Of a stretch of 51,863 nt of DNA, positions 34,669 to 43,755 are shown in pieces (positions within the stretch are counted from its first letter, which is position 1; each line of letters begins with the position of its first letter). The translations under genes and the position numbers were made by a program. The DNA is taken from assembly GCA_947486185.1 (NCBI GenBank), contig CANKTH010000021.1, positions 1 through 51,863 of the forward strand, given 5' to 3'. The stretch comes from Deltaproteobacteria bacterium (GTDB lineage Bacteria; Myxococcota_A; UBA796; SXON01). Under the pieces are notes generated by a model. It saw nothing but the letters and a program-made list of their open reading frames with translations, did no database searches and was not told the origin of the DNA.

Positions 34669-35785
34669 CCACTTCCTGAAGCGCGCCTTGGCACAACGCC
34701 AGGGCAGGGCGGGCGCGTGGCAGGAGCTCGATCAGGATCTCCGCGGCTTCATCCAGCGGGCAGACCTCCCAGCGATCGAGCGCATCGCGACGGCGCTCGA
34801 CAACCCCGAACACACAACGCTCGCCAGCATGGCGTGGCGCGGCCGGGTCTACGCGGGGGTGGAGGGGGCACGACGTTTCTTGGAGGACGTCGCCGCGCCG
34901 CCGCTTTTCGAGCGCGGCTGGCCCGACCGCGACGTCAGCCGCGTATTGGACTACGGCGTGCTGCTCGCCCACGCGTGGGACAGCGCCACGTTGGCCACGC
35001 TCCTCCAAAAGGCCCCGAACGGCGTCGCGCGCGCGGTCATCACGGCAGCGGTGGAGGAGCGGGTGCTCCGGGATGGAGCGGTCACCGAGCCGATCCTGGT
35101 CTCGGCGTGGACGGGCCCCGATTGGGCGCTCAGCGCGCATCGTTGGGAGCGGGGGATCCTCTCCTCTATCCATGCTTATTTCAAAGAGGACACTCTGGGC
35201 AACTGGCACCACCCCGGGCCGCTGCCGCCCTGGCCCGAGGGCATCACGACACCCGGCGAAGCCCCAACACTTGAGGCGCTGCGACAATGGAGCTATGACG
35301 CCGACTTTGACCGCGTGGGGCCCCAAGAGCCCCCACCGGTGGGCCCGATGGCGGACAGCGCGCTCTACCCCAACGGTTTGACCTGGTGTATCGAGACATT
35401 GACGGAGCGTGCCGAGCCCGAGCTCTCCCGCTGGCCCTTCCCGACCTCGAGCGTAGACACGGGGCTGACTGCGGAGCCCATCTCGGCTGAGACCCTCTTT
35501 CGCTGGTGGTTGTGGCGGGGCCTCTCTGGAGGGGCCTACGGCGCGGGCACGGCCGCCGGGAGAGCCCGACTCCGCGCGTGGTCGTCACTCGCGGAGCTGG
35601 CGGGCGTCCCGGGCGGTCCGCAGGACTGGACGCCGGACACCGTCGCCGACGCGGCCGAAGGACTGCAGGTTTTCGGCTTTCGCGCTCGTGGACCGCACAT
35701 CGAAGCGCTGGGCGCCGACTTCGGCTTCGTCGTCTGGCGGCCCGACGGGATGAGCTGGGCCGCGGTCCATAGCGACTCAGACTGA
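34655..35785 (+). CDS. Unknown protein in the selA operon
   Basis: From ATG 34655 (14-bp overlap with selA) the product is 376 aa, cytoplasmic (no signal or membrane segment) and rich in Trp, Pro and Ala. The first 220 residues are helical (HFLKRALAQRQGRAGAW, LPAIERIATALDN, repeated helix pairs like a HEAT-type or TPR-like solenoid). The C-terminal part has WWLWRGLSGGAYGAG and ends with a compact beta segment FGFVVWRPDGMSWAAVHS. I do not recognise the family. The tight overlap with selA implies co-translation, but unrelated genes are often coupled in this way, so a selenium role is not established. Confidence 0.75.
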   Translation: MNPVDHFLKRALAQRQGRAGAWQELDQDLRGFIQRADLPAIERIATALDNPEHTTLASMAWRGRVYAGVEGARRFLEDVAAPPLFERGWPDRDVSRVLDYGVLLAHAWDSATLATLLQKAPNGVARAVITAAVEERVLRDGAVTEPILVSAWTGPDWALSAHRWERGILSSIHAYFKEDTLGNWHHPGPLPPWPEGITTPGEAPTLEALRQWSYDADFDRVGPQEPPPVGPMADSALYPNGLTWCIETLTERAEPELSRWPFPTSSVDTGLTAEPISAETLFRWWLWRGLSGGAYGAGTAAGRARLRAWSSLAELAGVPGGPQDWTPDTVADAAEGLQVFGFRARGPHIEALGADFGFVVWRPDGMSWAAVHSDSD

Positions 35786-35789
35786 CCGG

Positions 35790-35803
35790 GGCGGCGCGCC
35801 GCC
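35790..35803. terminator. Palindrome between convergent genes
   Basis: GGCGGCGCGCCGCC is a perfect 14-bp palindrome in the 43-bp gap between the convergent 34655 gene and rtcB. It has no U-tract on either strand; it might end transcription from both sides with Rho or be a chance GC-rich sequence. Confidence 0.25.
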
Positions 35804-35828
35804 GGGGCGGGATGCCTACCCCGCACCG

Positions 35829-37055
35829 TCAGCCCTTGACACACACCACCTGGCGGAGCGTCGCCACCACCTCGACCAGGTCGGACTGCGCCGCCATCAC
35901 GGCGTCGATGTCCTTGTACGCCATGGGGATCTCATCGATCACGCCGGAATCTTTTCGGCATTCGACACCCGCGGTAGCGCGCTCGTGGTCCGCGAGCGTG
36001 TAGCGCCGTCGGGCCTCCGTCCGTGACATGACGCGGCCAGCGCCATGGCTACAGGAACAGAAACTGTCCGGATTGCCCTTGCCCCGAACGACGTAGGAGC
36101 GCGCCCCCATCGAGCCCGGGATGATGCCCAGCTCACCCTGACCGGCGCGCACCGCTCCCTTCCGCGTCACGATGAGGTCCCGCCCAAAATGCCGTTCTCG
36201 CGCCACATAGTTGTGGTGGCAGTTGACGGCATCGGAGGTGGTCGACACCTCGCGTCCAAGCACTGCTTCGAGCGCACGCACGGCGCGCGCCAGCATCAAC
36301 GACCGGTTCACCGCCGCATACTGCTGCGCCCAGCCCACCGCCTCGACGTATTCGTCAAATAGCGGTGTTCCTTCCGCCAGATACGCAAGATCGCGATCAG
36401 GCAGCTGGATGAACCAGCGCCGCATCTCCTCCCGGGCGCGCTCGATGAAATAGTTCCCGATCACATTACCTTGTCCGCGGCTCCCCGAATGCAACATCAC
36501 CCACACGGCGTCGTCGGTGTCGAGGCACACCTCCACGAAGTGGTTCCCCGTGCCCAACGTACCGAGCTGGCCGGCCGGTCGCGGATGGGCCGCCTTTGGG
36601 TGCTTCTCGAGGATCTGGCTGTGCGCCGGGGCCAGCGCCGCCCAGGCCTCCGCGATGTCCTCGGGCAGCCCGCCGCGCCAGGCACCGTCGTCGTTCCGGC
36701 CGCCGTGATCGGAGCGACCATGCGGGATCGTGGCCTCAATCGCCGATCGCAGGCCACGGAGTGAATCCGGGAGCTCGTGCGCCCAAAGACTGGTGCGCGC
36801 CGCCACCATGCCGCAGCCGATATCCACTCCGACCGCAGCGGGGATGATCGCGCCGGCCGTCGCGATGACGCTGCCTACCGTCGCGCCGATGCCCGCGTGG
36901 ACGTCCGGCATGATCGCCACGTGGGGGACGACGAAGGGCAAGCTCGCGATCCGCTCGACCTGCTGGCGCGCCTCAGGCTCGAAGGCGACCCCACGCGTCC
37001 ACGCCTTGACATAGCCCCCCCCAGGCGCCTGGAAAACGTCAAAACCTCGATCCAT
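35829..37055 (-). CDS. rtcB: RNA ligase RtcB
   Basis: The 408-aa product matches the length of E. coli RtcB, the GTP- and Mn-dependent ligase that joins RNA 2',3'-cyclic phosphate (or 3'-phosphate) to 5'-OH ends in tRNA and rRNA repair. Metal ligands and active site are visible: D78 and C81 in VGVDIGCGM, N171-H172 in GTGNHFVE, H188 in LHSGSRGQG, H280 in NCHHN, and H336 in CSCSHGAGR, the residue guanylylated by GTP. ATG 37055 has GGAAGG about 7 nt upstream. No rtcA or rtcR is adjacent; it is instead the last gene in a run with a Ser/Thr kinase, 48 bp downstream of it. No archease gene is visible here. Confidence 0.95.
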   Translation of the reverse strand: MDRGFDVFQAPGGGYVKAWTRGVAFEPEARQQVERIASLPFVVPHVAIMPDVHAGIGATVGSVIATAGAIIPAAVGVDIGCGMVAARTSLWAHELPDSLRGLRSAIEATIPHGRSDHGGRNDDGAWRGGLPEDIAEAWAALAPAHSQILEKHPKAAHPRPAGQLGTLGTGNHFVEVCLDTDDAVWVMLHSGSRGQGNVIGNYFIERAREEMRRWFIQLPDRDLAYLAEGTPLFDEYVEAVGWAQQYAAVNRSLMLARAVRALEAVLGREVSTTSDAVNCHHNYVARERHFGRDLIVTRKGAVRAGQGELGIIPGSMGARSYVVRGKGNPDSFCSCSHGAGRVMSRTEARRRYTLADHERATAGVECRKDSGVIDEIPMAYKDIDAVMAAQSDLVEVVATLRQVVCVKG

Positions 37056-37103
37056 CGCCGGTCCTTCCCTTCACCTACCGCGAACCGCTCGCCCCGCGAG
37101 GGG

Positions 37104-39560
37104 TCAGATGCGGCGGCAAGTCCCAAAACCGCACTTATATACGGCACGTTCGCCAGCGGCGAGGGTCAGGCGGCCCACCGAGACAAAGGCGCCCTCGCCG
37201 CTCGTACGCGCAAAAAGCTCGTAGCTGCCAGCGGGCACCGAACCAACGGGCACCTTGCCCGCGGTTCCGACCAGGTAAGCTTCGGCGCCGGTGATCAGCA
37301 CCATCGCCGATCCCGACGCCGGCGCCGGGGCGGCCTTGCCCTGAGAGGACGTGGAACCCGTCGTCTTGGCGGCGGGCGCGGACTTCGGCGCCGCGGACGA
37401 AGCAGTCTTGGCCGGCGTCGAGGTGCTGGCGGTTGGCGCCGCTGCCGCGGGGGCCGGGGCCGCCGCAGGGGGCGAGGCCGCAGCGGGGACAGCCGTCGTC
37501 GGGACCGGAGCAGCGACTTCGGCCGGCGCAACCGCGACGCCGGCGTCAGCTACCGGCGGGGCGGCCTCCGCGCTCGGGGCGGCCTCCGCGACCAGGGCCG
37601 CCTCCGGCGCCTCGGCGGGCGGCGTGTCCGGTGCCGGAGGAGCGGGCGAAACGACCGTTTCGGTAGACGGAAGCGCCACCGCGACGGGCGAAGCAGCCGC
37701 AGTTCCGCTTGGCGCGAGCCCCCACATCCACCACGACAGGCCCAGGAGCCACACGAGGATCACCGCCTCGCCGATCCCCAACATCACGACCGCGCCGACC
37801 AGCCAGCCCGGCGTTCCCGCTCGCGCCGACCGGCCGAGAGCGCCGGGAGACATCGACGGAGTGACGGACAGCGGGGTCACCGGTGCGGACGACGAGCCGG
37901 ACGACGGGGGCATCGAAGGCGTACGAACCGTCGAATTCGCCTTCGACGCTCCATCGGGGTCTGGAGAGGCGTAGCCCATCACCGGCGTGGGAGGATCGTC
38001 ATCCTCGGCGCTCCGGGTCGCCGACGCGGGCGGCGGGGGCGGCGTATCGGAGCTCGAGGCCGCGCCAGGCGCCGGCTTCGGCTTCGACGGGCTGCCGACC
38101 TGACTCGGTGTTGGAGCCGGCTTTTCGTCCGGCGACGGTGGGGTTCCGGCCGGTGCCGCGGATGACGCCACGGCCGGCGAGGGCTTGGCGGACTGCGCTT
38201 CATCCGCCGCGGTCGGGGCACGCGTCGCCGAGAGCACCGACGCCAGCGGCGTCGGCGCGTCACGCCCGGTGAGCGGACGGAAGGGCGCGGTCGGCGGGGC
38301 CGAGCCACCGGAGGCGCCCGGGCTCACTGGCTTGCTGGCTGGGTCTCCCAGCCCCTGGCCCGAGCTGGACGGTGAGCTCAGCGCCGGGATCGACGGGGTG
38401 GCGCTGGGCGGCGGCGGGCTCGACAGCGCCGAAATCGACGACGCGGGGATCGCCCCAGCGGCCGCACCGACCGCGGCGGCTGCACCAGAAGCGCTGGTGG
38501 TCGGCGCGGACATCTGCGGCATCCGCCCCGCGGGTCTCCCTGCTTGAACCGGGGACGCGGAGCCCTGGACCACCAGTTCGCGGTAACGCTGGGCGAGACT
38601 CTCCAAGTCCGCCGCGAGCTCGAGCGGATCGCAATATCGCCGCGCCGGATCGATGGTGAGCGCCCGGCCCAGGAGCCGCGCCACCTCCTCCTCGAGCTCC
38701 GCCTCCAACGCCGGCTGCGCCGCGCCGTCGAAGATCCCGATGAGCGCGTCATGCACCGCCTGACGGTCCTTGTCGGGCAGGCGGTCCGGGCTGGTGAACA
38801 GGGCGGGGTCCAGGTCCTTGTTCAGGAAGAGCGCGGGTTTACGCTCCTGGAGGTCGGATACCAGCATGACCCGGTGCGAACGGAAATGGTGCGAGTGGGT
38901 GCCGTTGGGGGGCATGCGGGCGCCGTTGCGCAAGAAGGTCCGCATCTTGAGGAGCGCGAGCAGCGTACAGGCGATGGACCAGGTGTCCATCGCCGCCGGA
39001 AAGGGTTTTCTGGCGTTGAACACCGCCTCCGGCGCGATGAAGTTCTCGGTGCCCAACACCATGCGGGTGGCCGCCCAGTTGTCGTCCTCGACCGGGCGCG
39101 ACTTTGAGGCACCGAAATCAGTCAGAAGCCAGCGGCCGTCCGCCGAACGAAGGACGTTCTTGGGCTTGATGTCCGCGTGAATGACCCGGCGGCCGAGATC
39201 CATCTCGAGGACCGCCTCATATTCGCGGACGCGCCGGCACACGTCAGCCAGCGCCTCCACCAGCTCCACGAACGCGCGCGGCGCGCGATTCTGACCCTCC
39301 CACAATCGCTCCAGGTCGGTGGGGCACCACTCCATCACCAGGCCGGTCGCCGGCTCGCCGATCACGTCGTAGAGACGCGGACAGGGCGTCTGCCCGGAAG
39401 AGCGGCAGAGCACCTCGAAAGTCTCCACCTCCCGCGCGAGGCTCTCCATCGCCAGGGCATCCCCCGTGCGCGCGATCTTCAGCGCTACGAGGGTACCGGG
39501 CGCCACCGTCGAGCGCCCGCTCGGCGGCCCCAGAGGCACAGCGGCGCGTAAGGTAGCCAT
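37104..39560 (-). CDS. Membrane Ser/Thr protein kinase with PEGA-like C-terminus
   Basis: From ATG 39560 (GGGAAGGGGG upstream) the product is 818 aa. The kinase domain (about 20-340) has K28 in VALKIA, E44, catalytic HADIKPKNV (D130, K132), DFG at 148-150 and APE at 176-178. The Gly-rich loop is shortened and not obvious. A long Pro/Ala/Ser linker follows (about 370-585), then one transmembrane helix (about 588-615), another Ala/Pro-rich stretch, and a roughly 75-residue C-terminal beta domain (MVLITGAEAYLVGTAGKVPVGSVPAG...) resembling PEGA, ending with a Cys pair (KCGFGTC). The kinase faces the cytoplasm and the PEGA-like domain the periplasm, so it may pass an envelope signal inward. It lies between a TPR-like membrane protein gene and rtcB on the same strand. 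Confidence 0.85.
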   Translation of the reverse strand: MATLRAAVPLGPPSGRSTVAPGTLVALKIARTGDALAMESLAREVETFEVLCRSSGQTPCPRLYDVIGEPATGLVMEWCPTDLERLWEGQNRAPRAFVELVEALADVCRRVREYEAVLEMDLGRRVIHADIKPKNVLRSADGRWLLTDFGASKSRPVEDDNWAATRMVLGTENFIAPEAVFNARKPFPAAMDTWSIACTLLALLKMRTFLRNGARMPPNGTHSHHFRSHRVMLVSDLQERKPALFLNKDLDPALFTSPDRLPDKDRQAVHDALIGIFDGAAQPALEAELEEEVARLLGRALTIDPARRYCDPLELAADLESLAQRYRELVVQGSASPVQAGRPAGRMPQMSAPTTSASGAAAAVGAAAGAIPASSISALSSPPPPSATPSIPALSSPSSSGQGLGDPASKPVSPGASGGSAPPTAPFRPLTGRDAPTPLASVLSATRAPTAADEAQSAKPSPAVASSAAPAGTPPSPDEKPAPTPSQVGSPSKPKPAPGAASSSDTPPPPPASATRSAEDDDPPTPVMGYASPDPDGASKANSTVRTPSMPPSSGSSSAPVTPLSVTPSMSPGALGRSARAGTPGWLVGAVVMLGIGEAVILVWLLGLSWWMWGLAPSGTAAASPVAVALPSTETVVSPAPPAPDTPPAEAPEAALVAEAAPSAEAAPPVADAGVAVAPAEVAAPVPTTAVPAAASPPAAAPAPAAAAPTASTSTPAKTASSAAPKSAPAAKTTGSTSSQGKAAPAPASGSAMVLITGAEAYLVGTAGKVPVGSVPAGSYELFARTSGEGAFVSVGRLTLAAGERAVYKCGFGTCRRI

Positions 39561-39630
39561 GCCCCCTTCCCGATCCGGATGCCCGCCGTGGAGTGCGTAG
39601 CCACGGCCGCTCCGACCCTTCCAGGGAGTC

Positions 39631-40608
39631 TCAGAAGCCAACGACGAACCCGGCGGCAACGTTGCCGTCGAGGAGCACTGCCCACACCTCCAGCCCAGCG
39701 CCGAGCGCCAGCGCGCCGCCGGCGGTGAGGGCCAACAGGTTGGCGCGCGACTGGACCGCCTCCAGACCCGTGGTGGTGCTGGGGAAGTCCTGTCGCGCCG
39801 GATCGAGCTTGTTGGCCGTCATCAGCGCGAAGGTGTACGCGACCCCCGCACCCGCGACGCTCACCACCCCCGCGATCATCAGCGGGGTCTTCTCTCTCGG
39901 ACGCTGGCGTTCTACCACTACTTTTCCGTCCTCCGTGACCACGGGTGCCGCCTTGGCGGCCGCCGCCAGCTCCTCTTCGGTCACGATCGGCGCCGCCGCC
40001 GCCGCGTCGGCCAGCATCGCGGGCGGGAGGTCGTTTCCGTAAGCCAGCCAGGTCGTGCGGACCGAGCGGTCTTTGGCCACCTTCTGGACCACGTGGTAGC
40101 GCTCCGCCGTGGCGGCAGCTTCGCTGAGCGGGCGGCCGTCCAGGAACCAGCTGGCGCCCGCCACTTCTTGAAGCACCTTGCCCTCGATGGGACTCGGTTC
40201 GACCGTGGCTTCACCACGCTCTTCTTCGAACATCGTGCGGATCGGGTGCCCAAGCTCGAGATCGGTCGCGTCCCACTCGTAGGTGGGATTGAGCTCCAAC
40301 GACGACCGGAACCATCGCCGAGCCGCCGGCTCGTCGTTGCGAAAATAGTAGTGCACACCGACATAACGGAAGGCAGTCGAGAACACGCCCGGGGGCAGGA
40401 GGGTCGTGAGGCAGGGGATTCCCGCGTCGACGCGCATCGCGGCAATCGTGAAATTCGCCTCATCCAACGCGCGAAGCGAGAGCTGCAAGGTCTCAATGTC
40501 CTGGAGGATCTGTTGCCCCGAATAGCCCTGGAGGCAATCAGCCGCCCAGGCGCTCGGGCTGGTCAACAAGACCCCCGTCACACAGAGCATCCGGTGGTAC
40601 ACGCGCAA
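39631..40608 (-). CDS. Secreted/membrane protein with TPR-like N-domain and two C-terminal membrane helices
   Basis: The 325-aa product has a signal peptide (VTGVLLTSPSAWAA) and a helical domain with conserved-looking Cys residues (AADCLQGYSG, GIPCLTTLLPP). Next comes a TPR-like helix pair with HYYFRNDEPAARRWFRSSLELNPTYEW, typical of myxobacterial periplasmic proteins next to PEGA/kinase genes. A linker (residues 150-235) and two hydrophobic helices (about 248-270 and 290-315) end the protein. The start is TTG 40608 with AAGGAG 5 nt upstream; GTG 40602 is possible. It is 70 bp upstream of the kinase gene, so the pair may form a signalling unit; function unknown. Confidence 0.7.
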   Translation of the reverse strand: MRVYHRMLCVTGVLLTSPSAWAADCLQGYSGQQILQDIETLQLSLRALDEANFTIAAMRVDAGIPCLTTLLPPGVFSTAFRYVGVHYYFRNDEPAARRWFRSSLELNPTYEWDATDLELGHPIRTMFEEERGEATVEPSPIEGKVLQEVAGASWFLDGRPLSEAAATAERYHVVQKVAKDRSVRTTWLAYGNDLPPAMLADAAAAAPIVTEEELAAAAKAAPVVTEDGKVVVERQRPREKTPLMIAGVVSVAGAGVAYTFALMTANKLDPARQDFPSTTTGLEAVQSRANLLALTAGGALALGAGLEVWAVLLDGNVAAGFVVGF

Positions 40609-40719
40609 CCCTGCTCCTTGGCCTCGCCGCCGCGAAGCCGAACTGCCGAGACCATACCACGTTCACCCCGCCGCGACCCACCCGGGGCGCCCTCGCGGTC
40701 GGTCCGGCGTCCACCGCGC

Positions 40720-42426
40720 TCAGGGGCGCTTCCGCTTGTCCGCGGGCACCCACCACCGATGAAGCCGATGCGCGGGCGAGAGGAGGCCGATCTCAGTGTC
40801 ATGGAACCGAGCGTCTACGCCTACAAGATCGCCAACCCAGTAGAGGAACGCGGCCGGCTGCTGCCGATAGACCTCGTCCTGAACCGCCTGCGCCACCCGC
40901 ACCGAGGCCGCTGGGTCCAACCGCGCCTCTTCCAGAAGACGCTCGACAGCGTCGTCCTCGAATCGCCCGAAATTGTGCTCCGCCCCTCGACCCCAGCGGC
41001 TCTCGGGATCGGCGTACAAACTGGCGGTCCAGGTGGTGAGCGCCGCGTCGAAATCTCCGCGCCGGAGCCGATCCACGAACGCGGGACCCTCGACCCCCTC
41101 GACCAAGGCGTCCGCGCCCAACGTCGCGAGATCCTCGCGGAGCCGCACGATCACCGGCTCGCTCCGCGGATTGCCGCTGTTGTATACGAGCCGGAAGCGG
41201 AGCGGCTCCCCGCCTTTGTCCAGCCAACCGTCCGCGTTCCGGTCCTCCCAGCCGAGCAGTGCCAATGCGGCGCGCCCAGCCGCAGGATCGTGCGGGATCC
41301 GCGTGATCTTGTCATTGTGAACGCCACACAGGGCGGGTGACAAGGTGCCGACCGCCGGACGGGCGAAGGCCTCTCCGCCCAACTCACCTGTATATAGCTC
41401 TCGAATCATACGATCCGTGTCGATTCCGGCCGCCAGGGCCCGCCGCAGGGCCGCGTCGCCAAACAGCGGGTGCGGGGCGAGGGGGGCCCGTGGGCCTTCG
41501 AGCAGTGGATTGTGGTTCGGCGCGCTGATCCGGGTGTTCCAGACCACCATCTCCAGGTCCCGCCACCCCCGCCGGCGGATCTGGACGTTGGGCACCCGCT
41601 CTTCAAGAGCCTCCACCTCGGTGGCCGGGATTCCCGAGACGAGGTCCACCTCGCCGCGCTCCAGCGCCTCGTGCCGCGCCTGGCGATCCGGCAGCACGCG
41701 GAACACCAGGCGCGCCAGGTGCGGGCGCCAGGAATCCGGACCGGTGAAAGCTTTGTTTCGCTCGAGGCGTAGCTCGGACTCCGTCCAGCTCTCGAGGCTC
41801 CACGGGCCGCTCACCACCGGGGCTTGCCGGTTGAGGGTGTGGCTCCGGAGCGCGGCGCCGTCGAGACCCGGGTCGGTGAGGTGATGGGCGGGTAGGACAC
41901 CGACCGCGTCGATCTGCGCGAGGGCCCGTTCGGGCTGGGCGGGCCGCTTGAACTCGAACCTGAGCTCCGTCGGGCTCAGCACTTTGGGGGCCGCTCCGGG
42001 CACCAGCTCGTCGATCAGCCCGAAATGGGCGCTCTCCGCCCCGGCATCCCCCGCGACCGCCATCGCGCGCGCGACATCCGCCGCGGTCACCAGCTGCCCG
42101 TCTGACCAGCGGATGTCGTCGCGCAGCCAGACCGACAGCGCTCTTCCCCCGTCCGAGAACTCCCACCTGAGCGCCAACGCCGGCTCGAAGGTGAGCCCGC
42201 AGGAAAATCCCACGTCAAACAAAGAAAACTGGAGATTCGCCGCAACCATAGCGTCCAACGGGCTCTGCGCGAGCACCGGCAGCAGGTTGCGTGGACCCGC
42301 CTCCAACGCGACGATCAGCGTGTCACCGTCGCCGATAGGAGGCTCCAGGCTTGGCGTACAGGCGGCGGACTGGAGCCACCAACACACCAACACCAACAGG
42401 GAGAATGGAGTACGCCCGGAGGCCAT
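40720..42426 (-). CDS. ABC-transporter solute-binding lipoprotein (family 5, oligopeptide/nickel type)
   Basis: The 568-aa product has a lipoprotein signal (CWWLQSAAC, Cys 23) and the SBP_bac_5 fold: DTLIVALEAGPRNLLPVLAQ at the start, LRDDIRWSDGQLVTAADVARAM (the family hallmark WSDGxPxTAxDV), GPWSLESWTESELRLERN, ALRRALAAGIDTDRM, LVYNSGNPRSEPVIVRLREDL and a C-terminal FGRFEDDAVERLLEEAR. It binds peptides, nickel chelates or similar ligands in the periplasm for an ABC importer. No permease or ATPase genes are next to it, so it may work with a distant transporter or as a sensor for the nearby kinase genes (112 bp gap to the next gene). Function beyond the family is inferred. Confidence 0.9.
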   Translation of the reverse strand: MASGRTPFSLLVLVCWWLQSAACTPSLEPPIGDGDTLIVALEAGPRNLLPVLAQSPLDAMVAANLQFSLFDVGFSCGLTFEPALALRWEFSDGGRALSVWLRDDIRWSDGQLVTAADVARAMAVAGDAGAESAHFGLIDELVPGAAPKVLSPTELRFEFKRPAQPERALAQIDAVGVLPAHHLTDPGLDGAALRSHTLNRQAPVVSGPWSLESWTESELRLERNKAFTGPDSWRPHLARLVFRVLPDRQARHEALERGEVDLVSGIPATEVEALEERVPNVQIRRRGWRDLEMVVWNTRISAPNHNPLLEGPRAPLAPHPLFGDAALRRALAAGIDTDRMIRELYTGELGGEAFARPAVGTLSPALCGVHNDKITRIPHDPAAGRAALALLGWEDRNADGWLDKGGEPLRFRLVYNSGNPRSEPVIVRLREDLATLGADALVEGVEGPAFVDRLRRGDFDAALTTWTASLYADPESRWGRGAEHNFGRFEDDAVERLLEEARLDPAASVRVAQAVQDEVYRQQPAAFLYWVGDLVGVDARFHDTEIGLLSPAHRLHRWWVPADKRKRP

Positions 42427-42531
42427 TTCAAGCTTCTACCACAACGCCGCCACGCGCTCCCAGCGGCCGGGCCCGGGAGTTCGGCTTAGAGGCCTCCTGC
42501 GCCCGGAGCCCGCCTGCGACAGCGTCGGAAC

Positions 42532-43737
42532 GTGGCCGTCCTGCTCACCCTGCTTGGCGCGGCCTGCCCTGCGGACAACGCCCCGTTGTCGGCGCCAACC
42601 GCCCCTATCGACCCGGCTCCTGTAGAGCAGGTGGTGGGCCAGGGCACGCCCCCGACGCACAACATCGAGGCGGAGACCCCTCTCTTTGACCTGAGCGTGG
42701 TCCATGCCGTCGCGCTCGAGCTCCCTGACGCGACGGTCGCCGCTCTCAGCAGCGGGAGCTTCGAGTGGGTGCCGGGCGAGCTCACGATCGACGGCGCGGC
42801 GGTTGGCACCGTTGGGCTGCGGCTCAAAGGTGTGAGCTCGTTACGGTACTACCCTGACAAGTGCGCGCTCAAGCTCCGGATCGACCAATACACGCCTTCG
42901 CGCTACGACGGATACGACTCCTTTGACCTCAATAATATGCTCTGGGACGAGAGCCAGATGCACGAGCGTGTCGGCTGGCAGGTGCTCCGCCAGCTCGACC
43001 CGACGGCGCTACAATCCAGCTACGCCGAGCTCTTCCTGAACGGCGAGAGCTTCGGCCTGTACGCGCTCGTCGAGACCTATGACGCCCGGTGGCTCGCGGA
43101 CGAGGGCGCGCCCGAAGACGCGCGGATTTACGAGGGCGGCTACGACGCGGAGGGGGAGCACGCCGACTTCCTCCCCTCCGAAGTGCGTCATTTCGAGCTC
43201 GAGGAGGGTGAGCCCGTGGGCCACACGGACCTCATCGTCCTGAGCGACGCGAACGCGGGCGGAGCGGACGCGTGGGCCACCCGGGTGGCTCCCTACCTCG
43301 ACCTCGACACCTTCGCCGCCTACTACGTGCGGGAAGCGTGGATCGGACACTGGGATGGCTACGTCACCGGGGCCAACAACTTCCGGGTGCTGTCGAGTAG
43401 CGCGGAGGGGCCGATTCGGCTGCTTCCTTCCGGTCTGGACTGGGCTTTCACCGAGGGGCGGCGCTGGGACAGCCCGCTGGGCGCGCTTGCGGTGAGCTGC
43501 GTCCGGGACCTGGACTGTGTCGCAGCGCTGGACGCGGCGGCCGTGGCGCTGGTCGCCGAGCTCGACACCGACGCCCTCCTGAGCGACTTCGACGAGGCGG
43601 CAGCGCTGATCGGACCCTGGATCGAGGCCGACACCCGCCGGGAGATCCGGGATGAGACCTGGCCTCTGGCCCAGGCCGACCTGCGGTTGTGGTTGGCCGG
43701 GAGGAGCGGACAGCTCCGCGACGAACTGGGGCTTTGA
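42532..43737 (+). CDS. CotH-kinase-like lipoprotein
   Basis: The 401-aa product (start GTG 42532) has a lipoprotein signal (VLLTLLGAAC, Cys 12) and the CotH family layout: VHAVALELPDATVAAL, VGLRLKGVSSLRYY...KCALKLRID, FDLNNMLWDESQMHERVGWQVLR, SYAELFLNGESFGLYALVE. Then come YVREAWIGHWDGYVTGANNF and LLPSGLDWAF, the regions around the kinase-like catalytic residues. CotH is an atypical protein kinase of spore coat in Bacillus and is widespread as secreted proteins in other phyla. Here it is probably exported and lipidated, with unknown target. It is divergent from the solute-binding gene. Confidence 0.85.
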   Translation: MAVLLTLLGAACPADNAPLSAPTAPIDPAPVEQVVGQGTPPTHNIEAETPLFDLSVVHAVALELPDATVAALSSGSFEWVPGELTIDGAAVGTVGLRLKGVSSLRYYPDKCALKLRIDQYTPSRYDGYDSFDLNNMLWDESQMHERVGWQVLRQLDPTALQSSYAELFLNGESFGLYALVETYDARWLADEGAPEDARIYEGGYDAEGEHADFLPSEVRHFELEEGEPVGHTDLIVLSDANAGGADAWATRVAPYLDLDTFAAYYVREAWIGHWDGYVTGANNFRVLSSSAEGPIRLLPSGLDWAFTEGRRWDSPLGALAVSCVRDLDCVAALDAAAVALVAELDTDALLSDFDEAAALIGPWIEADTRREIRDETWPLAQADLRLWLAGRSGQLRDELGL

Positions 43738-43755
43738 GCTTGACTTCAGCCCGGA

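Noticed and set aside
36777..38165. Open frame of 462 codons antisense to the kinase and rtcB
   Set aside because: Mostly Arg/Gly runs produced by the complementary strand of an Ala/Pro linker.
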